A stretch of 64,000 bases of DNA from Pilatotrama ljubarskyi (taxonomy: Eukaryota; Basidiomycota; Agaricomycetes; Polyporales; Polyporaceae), in contig MU277674.1 of the NCBI GenBank assembly GCA_022385805.1, positions 125,251 to 189,250 of the forward strand, given 5' to 3'. Made by a program: the position numbers and the translations under genes. Positions 21,275 to 32,275 of the stretch are shown one piece after another. The number at the start of each line of letters is the position of its first letter. Position 1 is the stretch's first letter. The notes under the pieces were generated by a model that made no database searches, was not told the origin of the DNA, and saw only the letters and a program-made list of their open reading frames with translations.

Positions 21275-22356
21275 ATGTCTGCATCTGCCTCGCCGATTGC
21301 AACCGCGATGACTGAAGAGAGGAAGACATCCTCGCTGTTCAATCGCGCCGACGCCGATGTCATCTTCCGTTCATGCGACGGCGCCGACTTTCGATTGCAC
21401 AAGCTCATCCTCTCCATCGCCTCCCCCTTCTTCGCCGAAATGTTCACCCTCCCCTCCGCGCCGGACGCGGACCAGAACGCTGGAAAGCAGGGGGATCCGC
21501 AGGTAGTCGAAATGGTGGAGAGCGCGATGACGCTCGAGAGCCTCTTCTCCTTCTGTTACCCCATGGAGCGCTCCCAGTTCGAGGAACTCAGCCCACTTCG
21601 CGCGGTCCTCCAGGCTGCCATCAAGTACGACATGGCGTTCGTCTCCCGCCCGCTCATGGAGGACCTTCGGCTCTTCCTGCCTTCCGAGCCGCTCCGAGTG
21701 TACGCCATCGCCTACCTCATGGAGGATGCCGGCCTCGCACTGGAGGCAGCCAAGCGACTCCTCGACGACCCGCTCTTCTACGACCCGCGCGACCCTCCCC
21801 CCGAGCTGGCGCAGATTCCTGCCACGGCGCTCACGTGCCTCGCCAAGTATCGCCGAGAGTGCGCCGAGGCCGCCCGGACCATCTTCCTCGACCACACCTG
21901 GATGTACTCCACCAGCTCCGGGCACCCAGTCGTCGTCTCGAGGAAAGGGAACGCGGACACGTCGAACGCGTGGGTGTGGCTGGCCTGCGCCTCCTGCGAG
22001 AGGGCGCATGGGTCGTTGGCGATCCCAAATGTGTCGAACGGCGTCCACGCCTACGTCTGGCCGCGCGCGTGGTGGCAGACGTACTTCGACGCCGTGGCGG
22101 CGGTGCTCTGTCTTCGCCCCTTGGGCTCGGTCTTGACGAAGAGGAAGCTGCTCGACATCGCGCTTGCGAAGGCCGGTGAGTGCCAGACGTGTGGCCCCAG
22201 GGCGGCGCGGGAGTTGGGGGCGTACAGGGAGGCAATGGCGAAGAGGGTCGACGACGCTACTGAGATGGTAGGTACCCGAAACCAATCCTTGTCCGTTTTG
22301 CAAATTGTGGAAGCTAATGATGAGGACTGTAGGTGGTACTCGAGCTTCCCTTTTGA
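21275..22356 (+). CDS. BTB/POZ domain protein, paralogue 3
   Basis: Exon 1 runs 21275-22267 (993 bases, the same length as paralogue 1) and a 24-base exon runs 22333-22356, encoding VVLELPF and a stop; 338 residues. The BTB core reads DADVIFRSCDGADFRLHKL, then LSIASPFFAEMF. LRVYAIAYLMEDAG corresponds to the helix shared by the family. Two CxxC motifs are present (CASC, CQTC), matching paralogue 1. Intron 1 starts with GTAGGT directly after the ATG codon of the segment DDATEM. The gene lies on the opposite strand and 5-7 kb from the other two, so the set was duplicated and then rearranged, or the intervening genes were inserted. Confidence 0.88.
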
Positions 22357-23051
22357 ACGGGGAGGTGCTGTGCGCACTGGCCTATTTCCTGTAAACCTCT
22401 GCCAGTGCAGCGATGGCCATCGGCCCCCTCCGGGACGGATCCGAAAGTTAGTCCATCGCAGTTGCATGGACGGAAAGCACCAACAAGGAAGGGTCACACA
22501 CGTCCCATCGTAGTGATATGAATTCGGGAGTCGATATCTGGCATTACATGATCTCCGCCAGTGGTTGGCATCACCTACCGGTGTGGCCATCTGTACCTTG
22601 CTTTTTCGTCCCATGGCGTAGCCTGGATTCGGGACGTTGGAGCCCAGGCATCGCGAGTGCGTCGAATGATTGAGCAGCTTGTTGCAGTCGACAATGTACT
22701 GTAACACTTGCGTCGCGGGATTGCATACTAACCAAGTGCACCAAAGGTTCATGCGGACTAGTGAGATTGCTTGCTTGTGGGCGCAAGGCAGTGCTGTAAC
22801 GCATGTTGCCGATGTTACGTACCAGGCAGCCTCTTGCCTGATTACTAGTACACGTTAGGCAAGAATGTTCTGATGGCTCTGATACAGGAGAAGTGCGTGC
22901 AGACAGTGGGAGCTACATTATACAGTAATAACACAGAGAACCATCCAACTCTTCTCAGCGTACGACTGGACCAACCCAACTGAAGGTATGTCGGTGAAAG
23001 TCTCGATGACGCATCGCTCCTGCATGTTCTCCTCACAGGAAGTCATCCGAT
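22357..23051. other. Intergenic stretch
   Basis: About 700 bases with no supported gene. The left end is the BTB3 3' flank and the right end the promoter of the HAD hydrolase starting at 23052. Confidence 0.55.
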
Positions 23052-23708
23052 ATGGCGAACCAAGCTGAGGATCCGAAGTACCGAACGCTGATCCTCGACC
23101 TCGGCGACGTGCTCTTCACCTGGTCCCCCGAGACACGCACCTCGATCTCCCCGCGATTGCTCAAAGGCATCATGAACACATCGACATGGTTTGACTACGA
23201 GCGCGGCCGCCTCTCTCAAACCGAATGCTTCGAGCGCCTCGGGCGCGAGTTCTCCGTCGAGCCGTCCGCCATCGACGAGGCGTTCAAGCAGGCCCGGGAG
23301 TCCCTGCGCCCCAACGAGGAGCTGCTCGCGCTCGTGCGCGAGCTGAAGGCGCAGTTCCAGGGCAAGCTGCGCGTGTTCGCGCTGTCGAACATCTCGCTGC
23401 CCGACTACGAGTACGTGATTGCGCTGCCCACGGACTGGTCGATCTTCGACAAGGTGTTCGCGTCGGCGGTGCTGGGCGAACGCAAGCCGGATCGTGAGGC
23501 GTACGAGAAGGTCATAAGGGAGACGGGGATCGACCCCTCGACGACGGTGTTTGTGGACGACAGAATCGAGAACGTGGAGGCGGCGCGGGCGCTGGGGATC
23601 CATGGGATCGTGTTCGACAAGCAGGAGGGCGTCTTTGAGGCGTTGCGGAGAACTTTTGGCGACCGTGTACAGAAGATCGAGGAGGAACAGGTGGAAAGGC
23701 GCCTATAG
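23052..23708 (+). CDS. HAD-like hydrolase, YihX/epoxide-hydrolase-N-terminal type
   Basis: A single exon of 218 residues. Motif I is LILDLGDVLFTWSP, where the DxGDV form is usual for this branch. Motif II is FALSNIS, the motif III region is GERKPDREAYEKV and motif IV is VFVDDRIENVEAARALG. The helical cap includes WFDYERGRLSQTECFERL. Members of the branch remove phosphate or halide from small molecules; the substrate here is unknown. The HAD gene at 16.8 kb belongs to a different branch, so the two are not recent duplicates. The absence of introns is unusual compared with most genes in this window. Confidence 0.9.
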   Translation: MANQAEDPKYRTLILDLGDVLFTWSPETRTSISPRLLKGIMNTSTWFDYERGRLSQTECFERLGREFSVEPSAIDEAFKQARESLRPNEELLALVRELKAQFQGKLRVFALSNISLPDYEYVIALPTDWSIFDKVFASAVLGERKPDREAYEKVIRETGIDPSTTVFVDDRIENVEAARALGIHGIVFDKQEGVFEALRRTFGDRVQKIEEEQVERRL

Positions 23709-24138
23709 CATAGACAGTCGTGTCCAGACGTGGTCAGATCTTGACCGATGGACGGAAATCGTGTATGCGATCGGGGTGTGGTTGGATCGAGATCCGATAC
23801 TTATGAGGTGTTTGTGTTGAATGGTCCGGGTCCGCCCGCCTAGGCTTGTCTCACTCAAACAGGCACGCCGTTCGTCCAGCAGGAACGTCGTGCGTGCCTT
23901 GCGTGTTGTCCTCCGTGCAGGAGCGTGAAATCCGCAAAACATGCGTGGGAGTCAGCCAGGTCAAGGGCATTCTGAGACGAGAAAGGAACATGCACACCCA
24001 AACACGGTGGCGTGTGCGTTCCGGCGGCTATATCTCACTTGTAGTAGCTACCGCGACCCTTCCCCGAACCTCCACCGCTTTCTTCCAGTTTGCCACCTCC
24101 GGCTGCCTTGGACACAACGGCAACGAACACTGACAGAC
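23709..24138. other. Intergenic stretch before muskelin
   Basis: About 430 bases, with HAD 3' flank on the left and probable muskelin promoter and leader on the right. No gene seen. Confidence 0.6.
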
Positions 24139-27100
24139 ATGAGCGACATCAGCCGCGAACCAGACGTGGTTTCGGTCGAGTATGAGATTGCAGGCTCTTC
24201 AGAACACAGCGGCGAATACGTCGCAGAGAACATCCTTGTCGACCGCCCTCGGGACCACTCAAGCAGGTGGAGTGCAGCGAACACTGCGCCCAATACGAAG
24301 CAATGGATACGACTTCGTTTGAAGCAACTCTGTGTGCTGAGTTGAGTCGCTGAAGATATCCATGAACGCCGAACTGACCATGATTACTACGCATACAGAG
24401 AGCATCACTTTCGGAAAGGTAAGGCGTCCACTCAGTGGCGCAGGATTGCATGGGTCATCTGATGGGCACTTCAAAGTTCTACAAGGGTAGGGCATATAGT
24501 CATGCGGAGCGAAAGCGCGCTCTTGCAGGGAATACTGACCAATTATCGCAGTACATCCATGTAACATGAAGGAGTTCATAGTCCTCGTCGGGATGAACGA
24601 GGATAACATGACGGAGGTTGGAGAGCATGTATCGCTGACATGTAGGCCTCGCTGAGTCCATGACCGTGTTACGCAGGTTCTTCGCGCTTCTTTGAAGAAC
24701 GATGCTACGGCAGAGACGTTCTCAATACGGTCTAGGAATCGAGCTGGCATGCCGTTTCCTACAAGATACGTCGAGATAGTACCTATATCGTATGTCTTCA
24801 TATGGAAATTTCGTGCTATTTGATCCAGCGTGCTGATGTTTCGCAGTGTACATGGGCAGAACTTCAACACATCCATATGGCATGTCTCCCTGTCAGGGAT
24901 CACGGATGAAGTATACGTCGAACAGGTACGCCTACGACACCAAGAGGTAAGGTCACAACATATGCTTGCTTTAGTGTAAATCCTGACCTTCCGCAGCACC
25001 GGGAGGTCGTAGCGCTGCGCCAAGTGCTTAAACACCTAAGACAACGGCGATTCTTGACCCCAGTCAACCAAATCCTCGCACAGTCTGGTCTACAACTCGA
25101 ACATCCGCTAGTCACGTCCCTACACGAAGCATTCGTCTTGCAAGGCGACTGGTCCCGCGCAGAGCAGCTCGTCCGGGATTGTGCCGACGTAGGCCTCCTG
25201 CGGAGCTACCGCCTAGCCTGCCAGGCCCGCACGCGCTGCACGCGCATCCACGGGCTCGACGCCGACGGGGACGTCCCTTGCCGACGTGGCGGCCACGCGA
25301 TGTGCATGGACGAGCACAACAGCGTGATCTACCTCTTCGGCGGGTGGGACGGCCAGCGGAACCTGGACGACTTCTGGGCGTACGACGTCGCGCAGGACGC
25401 GTGGAAGCTCCTCTGCGTCGCGACGTCGCGCGAGAAGAACGGTCCTGGCCCGCGCGCGTGCCACAAGATGGTGTTCGACAGCAAGACGGGGTCGATATAC
25501 CTCCTGGGCCGGCTCGGCGACGCAGACAGGATCGACACCTCACATGGTGTTGGGACCCGAGTGGTGGACCATCCGGAGGGACCGGTCTTGCGTAATGGGA
25601 CCATTGAATGGCCGGCGGACAACGCGTTTGCGCGCGACGACCCGCGCCTCGCGATGCCGTTGGCGAATCTCACTGCACGTCTTAGGGACCAGCTGGCTGC
25701 CTCGACGTCGCACATGGCTCCTCATTGCTCGGAATTCTACAGATATCATACGCGGGGGCTTGATGCTGGGAAATGGGACCTCCTGTCTTTTGATACAGCG
25801 GTGAGTCTGGGGCGGTGTAAGTGTCCTGGATAGCTTGACGAGCGGCGACCATACAGGCCTCGGGCGGACCTCCTCTGGTATCTGACCACCAAATGGAGAT
25901 GGATTGCGAAGCTCAAGTGATCTACGTCTTCGGAGGACGAGTCGTAGATGCCGAATGGGAGTCCCTGAAATTCTCTGGCATGTACAGCTACGACGTGCGG
26001 ACGAGCAAGTGGAAGATGTACAAGTGAGTAAGGCCGCGGTTCCCACGTATGCCGGTTACCTCACACCTGTCTAGCACCTCTGATGCGTATGCGTCCCAAC
26101 CCTCCATACCATCGCGATTCGGTAAGCGCGTTTGCCTGGATGATGAAAACCAGTGCTAACAATCCACACCTACAGGACATTCCATGGTACTCGACCCTAG
26201 GTCACAGACCCTTTTCATCTTCGGCGGCCAACGCGATGAGAAATACCTCTCCGACATGTATGCCTTCCATATACCCACGAACACCGTCATGGAGCTCTTC
26301 TCGAACTTCACTGCCTTTGGCGGACCGGACCCCTGCTTCACCCAGCGAGCGGTTATCGATCCCGAAGCTCAGGAGATATACGTGTATGTCCTCTCCCCCG
26401 ACTGTTAATGTTCCATTCACCGACTCGCTCGTGCCGTGTAGCTTCGGCGGGCTGACCCGAGCAAAGGCAAGCTCGGCCCCAGTGCTAGAGTCCGAGTCCC
26501 CATACTGGATCTACCGCTACGACCGCCCCGAGATCCCCGGCAAGTGGTCGAAGATCCTACCCGAGGGTCCAGACGCCCCGTGGCCGCAACCGCGGTACGC
26601 GCATCAGGTCGTGTACGACTCGAAGACCAAGACGGTGTACATGCACGGCGGGAACGGCGGCCTCGAGGGCGAGGAACCCCTCTCCGACAGCGAGAGTCGG
26701 CCGTCGAGTGGGGATGGCTCGGCTAGAGCTGAGGGAGGCAGGGCGAGGAGTCGGGGGCCTGTCTCGGCGCCGGCGGAGAATGCGGATGTGGAGACGAGGT
26801 TGGATGACTTCTGGCGGCTCGAGATCATTCGGTGGGTAACATCAGTGAGGACTCCACGTCATTGCGTTGAACATGTGCTCTCCAGGCCTAGCTACGAAGA
26901 GATCACTCGACGGGTGCTGTTCGAGATCAGGAAGCAGCAGTACGTGTCCAGACTTATAGTTCCCTGTCCTGTCACCGCTGACGCTTTGCTTGATAGGTTC
27001 AGGGAAATGTGCGAGGACCAGCCTTCCATCAAGGCGCTCACGTTCCTGCAGACTCGCGTCTCGGAGGTGGTGAATCACAGCGACCCCGAAGAAGCGAAGG

Positions 27101-27447
27101 ACTTCCGCTCGCTGCTCTCAGCACATCTCCTTTCTGCCTTTCCGCGAGCTGCTGCTGAGAACTCCTCCCCCTCGAGGCCAACAACGGAGTCCGGCCGCGG
27201 CTCTACACGCGCAGACAGCCCGCCGCCACGAAAGCGCTCACGGTCGAATTCGCCAACGGCAGGCGACAAGTCGGTGATCCGATGGGAGAAGGACCCGATC
27301 GAGGTGGATGGAAGTGGGCCCTCACCCGAGCGGTTCCGGCAGCGCACGGAGATGTTTGAACGGCTCATGGCGTTCATCAACGAGGATGCCAAGCAGCCTG
27401 ACCAGAACCTAGTGGACATGATCTCCGGAGATACTCTCGTCGTGTAA
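24139..27447 (+). CDS. Muskelin homologue (discoidin-like, LisH/CTLH, kelch repeats)
   Basis: Thirteen proposed exons: 24139-24340, 24399-24418, 24477-24486, 24552-24616, 24677-24789, 24847-24946, 24997-25800, 25857-26023, 26075-26121, 26176-26383, 26442-26831, 26886-26939 and 26997-27447; 876 residues in frame. The N-terminal discoidin-like domain shows SSEHSGEYVAENILVD, SITFGKFYKVHPCNMKEF and VHGQNFNTSIWHV. A LisH/CTLH region follows (QVLKHLRQRRFL, LHEAFVLQGDWSRAEQLV). Kelch blades include YLFGGWDGQRNLDDFWAYDV, YVFGGRVVDAEW and LFIFGGQRDEKYLSDMYAF. Muskelin is a substrate-recruiting subunit of the GID/CTLH ubiquitin ligase. A disordered, acidic and Ser-rich insertion precedes the C-terminal helical region. 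Exons 2 and 3 are very small (20 and 10 bases). Exon 6 could also end at 24925. Confidence 0.88.
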
Positions 27448-27620
27448 TCTCTTCTGGAGGAAGACCCTACCCGCGGGCTGTGACGACCACATGCAAGTCA
27501 TCATGAGTAGCAGCTAGTCGTATCGGACAGGGCAGGACGCGGATGCGATGGTATGCCGGATGTTGATACAAGGAGATTATACACATGTACACTTGCGGCA
27601 GTTGGGATTCAAGGCCTCTC

Positions 27621-28247
27621 TCATTCGTCGAGATTGATCGCGCGACCGAACTTGGCGTAGAGGATGACCTTGAGCTCCTTCATCTGCTTCTCGCACTCCT
27701 CGGCGTCGGAGGTGTGTTTCTCCAGTTCGGCGTTCAGTTTTGCTAGGTCCCTCTCGAGCCTTTTGACTGCTCGCGGATGTGGCATGTGTATGAAGGCCTC
27801 GCCTATCCGATACCTAATAATTGTTTGAGAGTAAGTGTGTGCTGCAACATATAATGCTATGGATACACACATGACAGGCTCATCTTCGTCGGCGAGCTCT
27901 AGTTCCATCGAGATGTCATCCAGGGCTTCTTTCTCTTGCTACACGATCGCGGTGAGCCGTCCGCTTATGGCACAAACGAGGCTTGAATCCGCACCTTGAG
28001 CTCCTGCATTTTCTCCTCGATACTACGCAAACGCGTATTCAACTTCGAGAAAGCATTGATCCGCTGCTGATCCTCTAGAGCAGCATTCGTCTGAGCATGG
28101 CAACAATCCCGAGCCGCGCATGGATAGCACGTACCCCATGTCACCTCAGCACTGTCGTCACGTTCCTCTTCTTGCGAAAGCTACAGCATAGCGGTCAGAT
28201 TGAGCAGAGCATGCAGGTTCTGTTGGCAGCGTACTTGCCATACGCAT
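27621..28247 (-). CDS. GIM3: Prefoldin subunit 4 (Gim3)
   Basis: Five exons on the minus strand: 28239-28247 (only MRM), 28135-28180, 27995-28074, 27871-27938 and 27621-27813; 131 residues, matching the family length. Recognised beta-prefoldin features are the first coiled coil WEDQQRINAFSKLNTRLRSI, the junction ELELADEDEPVMYRIGEAF and the second coiled coil ending MKELKVILYAKFGRAINLDE. Prefoldin delivers nascent actin and tubulin to the CCT chaperonin in the cytosol. The first intron begins GCAAGT, a consensus GC-AG donor, and is required to join the start codon to the body. The gene converges with muskelin, 173 bases away. Confidence 0.92.
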
Positions 28248-28939
28248 GGTGACGGCGATCGAGCAAGGATGCGTGCTGAATATCTCCCTCGATTTCTGTA
28301 GTTACATTAGCTTCGGATAACCGACGACAGATCTGGATAAGCCAAAACAAGCCGATCTCAGGCCAAGTGCCGCCGGCCCGAGGACGGAACCCGGGATGAC
28401 AGGACCCCCGACAATCAGTGGGTATGCCTGATCTTAGTCCGGACGGAACAGGCCTTTTCGGAGGGCTTATGCCTGTGCCAGTCCGGACAAATCGACATTT
28501 TAGCGCCCAAACGCCTGTGGCGAAGTCCGGACATTGAGGCAGGATTCGGGGGTCCGGGAGGCCGGGACGGAGCATTAGGCGCCCGCCTGACCAGCGGACC
28601 GCCGGCCTGTGCCGTTAGCGCCCGCTCATCCGGACATTTTTGATCCAAAAAAAGGGCCTACGCCTGTGCCAGTCCGGACCAATTTGGGCGCTTATGATGC
28701 CTGTTCCCTACGGACGTTTTGGCCAAAATCGCGAGACCCCGGATCAGGCCTCCTCACCCATTGTCGGGGGTCCTGGGATGACCGGGTTGTGATCGAAGGA
28801 CTGACGAGATGTCGCTGCGAGCCGTCGGCGCAGTCGGGCACTCGCTCGGACAGTCTTCTCTGCGATACGCCTGCCATATGCTCTGCAGGCGAACTCTCAG
28901 GCCTGTCTTCAACCATCTCGTCGGCGACCATAGCGCACG
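28248..28939. other. PFD4-DPL1 intergenic region
   Basis: About 690 bases between two divergent genes, mostly occupied by the 44-base tandem repeat block. It must contain the promoters of both genes, yet I see no TATA or CCAAT match that stands out. Confidence 0.6.
28437..28750. repeat. Degenerate 44-base tandem repeat with GTCCGGAC palindrome
   Basis: The 8-base palindrome GTCCGGAC recurs at 28437, 28481, 28525 and 28672, with one-base variants at 28628 (ATCCGGAC) and 28708 (CTACGGAC). Spacing is exactly 44 bases for three intervals (28437-28481, 28481-28525, 28628-28672); the 103-base interval looks like two diverged units plus an insertion. Units share a T-run after the palindrome, a GGGC/GCGC-TTA block and a GCCTGTGCCA end. 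An 18-base segment is identical at 28471-28488 and 28662-28679. Confidence 0.85.
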
Positions 28940-31170
28940 ATGAACTCCCTTATCCAACGCCCAAACCTCCCCGTGCTCTCGCCCTATGCGCGGAAGGTCT
29001 GGGAGACGTTCAAGACGGTTGTGGTCGTGTACCTCCTCGTCACCCGCGCGCTCAAGACTGAACGACACGTTCGTGCGCGCGGTCTTATACAGAGCGTCCG
29101 AGATATCTACCGATGGACCCTTCAGGTGCGCGCACTGCGAAGCTTCCGTGCAGCGGAACCGGAGGCACTGACTTTGCGGCTGAAGCAAGCGTTGCTACTC
29201 GCGCTGCGCTTCCCTGCAGCCAAGAAGAAAGTGGACACGGAGCTCGATAAGGCACGGCTCAGCATCGAGATGAAGCTCGTGCCGCAGGGTCCTGGTGTAA
29301 CTCGCCATCTGTCTCTTCCGGACAAGGGGCAAGACACCGAGTGGATCCTCGCCGAGATGGCGAAGATGGACGAAGAGGCCGGCAGCCATGTCGACTGGCG
29401 GAGTGGAAAGGTCTCCGGCGCGGTGTACCGTACGTCCCAGCACAGTCTCCCGCTGCCGGATATATCTGGACTTTGTCTGTTCCAGATGGCGGTGAGGAAA
29501 TGCAGAAAGTCATCATGGCTGCTATGGAGCGCTACTGCCTCTCGAACCCCCTTCATCCCGATGTTTTCCCTGCAATCCGCAAGATGGAAGCCGAGATCGT
29601 CGCAATGGTGCTGAAGATGTATCACAACCCGAACGGCGCAGGAGCGACTACGTCTGGTGGTACAGAGTCCATTATCATGGCAGTGAAGACGTACCGCGAT
29701 TGGGCAAGAGCGACCAAGGGTATCACAGAACCCGAAATGTTCGTGCAGTGCGGCCACCTTCATATTGCTCGTATATACTGAAGGCCCTGCGTCAGGGTCA
29801 TACCTATCACCGCACACGCGGCATTCGACAAAGGAGCCGCTTACCTTGGCGTTAAGGTGCACAGTATACCGGTCCATCCAGAGACGCGCCAGGTAGACCT
29901 CAAGCGTGTTGCGCGCGCAATCAACAGAAACACTATAATGGTTTGTATCGTCTATTCATGAGATCTCATCCAGTACCAACGACATCCGCCCGTACAGATT
30001 GTGGGGTCGGCCATCAACTTCCCCGACGGCAACCAAGACGATATTGTCGCTCTTGGAAAGCTGGCCACGAAGCATAAAGTCGGCCTGCATGTCGACTGCT
30101 GCCTTGGCAGCTTCATAGTACCGTTCTTGGAGGAGGCTGGCTTCCCTGTCCAGCCCTTCGACTTCAGGGTGCAGGGCGTGACTAGCATCAGCTGCGACAC
30201 GCACAAGGTGAATCATACTCGCTAAGGATGAAATGCCTGTACTGCAATGCTAATGTTCCTCCTAGTATGGATTTGCGCCGAAGGTCTGTACAGAGCACCG
30301 CCGTTTATGCGTGTATTCCTGCTGAGCAACATCGCAGGGCAACTCGGTGATCATGTACCGCGACGCCGCCCTTCGTCGCTATCAGTACTATGTCAACCCT
30401 GACTGGGTTGGCGGTGTATATGCTAGCCCGAGCATCGCTGGTTCACGGTACATTTATCATCCTGATATCTCCTGCTCCTCGATACTTACCTCGTTGGACA
30501 GACCCGGTGCACTTATCGCTGGGACCTGGGCGGCTCTGCAATACATGGGCCACTCGTGAGCACCATTCCACTCCTATCCGCTGCCCTGTCTCATATGCTG
30601 ACCGATCACTGCACAGAGGCTACCTCGAATCGTGCAAGAGCATCGTGGGCGCCGCGCAAACGATCGCGCACCGCATCAGGACAGAGATTCCTGAGCTGAG
30701 AGTGCTCGGCAACCCGCCCGCTTCCGTCGTTGCGTTCGCCGCGGCGCACGGGAGCGACCTGAACGCGCTCGAGGTCGGAGATGCGATGAGCAAGAAGGGC
30801 TGGCATCTCAACGCCCTGAGCAACCCTGCTGCTGTTCACATCGCTGTCACGGTATGGCTCTTCCTTCTCTTACATGTATGTCCTCGGTGCTGAAGGATCG
30901 GACAGCGCTTGACCGTCCCGGTCGTGGACAGCTTCATCGCGGACCTCAAGGATGCCGTGCGCGACGCGAAGCTCGCGCCGTCCGGCAAGGGCACCATGGT
31001 GATGCTCTACGGTGCGTCTTCCACGTCGTTCGATTCATGACAGTCTGTACGGATGAACTGATGAGCCTGGCGCTCGCATTTCTTCAGGACTGGGCCAGTC
31101 GAGTCCTGTTGGGCCGACAATGGTCGGACACGTCGCGGAGGCGTTCTTGGACACGATGTACAAGGCGTGA
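28940..31170 (+). CDS. DPL1: Sphingosine-1-phosphate lyase
   Basis: Eleven exons: 28940-29125, 29186-29429, 29486-29738, 29796-29940, 29998-30207, 30266-30283, 30338-30447, 30502-30555, 30617-30851, 30906-31011 and 31088-31170; 547 residues. This PLP-dependent enzyme cleaves long-chain base phosphates into a fatty aldehyde and phosphoethanolamine at the ER membrane, the exit step of sphingolipid catabolism. An N-terminal membrane anchor (VVVVYLLVT) is followed by a group II decarboxylase fold: [46 protein letters not shown] and the PLP-lysine motif [15 protein letters not shown]. The 18-base exon 6 encodes only YGFAPK. The first intron (29126-29185) is 60 bases and stays in frame if retained, so its removal is less certain than the others. 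Confidence 0.93.
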
Positions 31171-32275
31171 GGCGCGTGCTGCACACTTACTTACCGAAGG
31201 CCGTCGAAAGTGGGTCCTCGGGGCGTTGAGGCTCGCTTGTGTTCGAACCATACGGTATATGCATCGTTCCGAACTGGTCCGGTGCCACGAGTCTGACTGC
31301 GGTGAGGCGAGCGGTTTGTATGACGGACATCGTGCGAGGTGAGGACGTGGCTCGTGACTCGGCGATCTGTACATTGTATTTCCGCGTAACGAATATGGGT
31401 CATGTTTCTTGCATCTCCTGCACTTCTGTTGCTCTCTGTGTCTTGCGCCAAGCTATCAGGGCTCATAATCTGTCAGAACCTAGATCCCGCCGAAGTGTCT
31501 CAGATTGTTGCACCACAACCATCTGAGTATTATATCCGGGTTCTAGGTTCCGCAGGTAATGGATCCTGACATCTCATGGCATGCAGATTCCCAGAGTGCC
31601 TTCAACGCAGCAGCCGCAATGTACGAGGATCCTCCGCGTTGCAGTTTGGCACGACAGCACCTGCTGCGCCCGTCCCTTAGCTCGACATGAATCGCACCTC
31701 AGCGGCGTCGTTTGAACTCGACGGTGGATTTCTTGGGGTAAGTGCCGACGGCGAGTTTATGTGCTGGCCTGCACTACCATGGCGCTTGGGCACCGAGTCA
31801 CGCCACGCACCGCCCTTAGTTCCGTATGCAGAACCATGCTTTCTGTCCGCCGCTGTTGGCAGCTTTTACTCTGGTACGTCGTTTTGTATCGTTGATATCC
31901 GGTATGATTTGCGTCTGAGCACGTCCCAGATGTGCGAGGCTGTCAGCGTGTGCCCTGCCCTCAAAGGCGTGTGTACGCATTGACCTGCCGACGAGCTTGG
32001 TGCTGCTTCGATGTGCCATATAGCATCTCTTGACTTCGATGAAAAGGCGTCAAGGAGCGTCAGAGCCACTGAAGTCCTGCGGGTATATAGGAGCTAGAAG
32101 CGCGTCTCTGAGCCTCCAACACACCCTCGCATCACCTCAGTCAGTCAGTCAGTCAGTCAGTCAGTCAGTATCCACGCTCAACATCAGCTGAAGACCGAAG
32201 TTCCGCAATGTATCCCATCGAGTAAGATGGTATGCTATTTCCCCCTTCCCCGATTTTGCCATAGCACAGTCACTG
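31171..32275. other. Intergenic stretch with (TCAG)8
   Basis: About 1.1 kb without a supported gene. It contains the DPL1 3' flank and, at the right, a microsatellite and the leader of the LRR-like gene. Frames around 31.5-32.0 kb show no domain. Confidence 0.55.
32137..32168 (+). repeat. (TCAG)8 microsatellite
   Basis: Eight perfect tandem copies of TCAG, about 110 bases before the first in-frame ATG of the split LRR-like gene, so it probably lies in that gene's leader or promoter. Confidence 0.95.

Noticed and set aside
21371..22303. 310-codon minus-strand frame over the BTB3 gene
   Set aside because: It is the antisense shadow of a strongly supported BTB exon, arising from GC-rich third positions.
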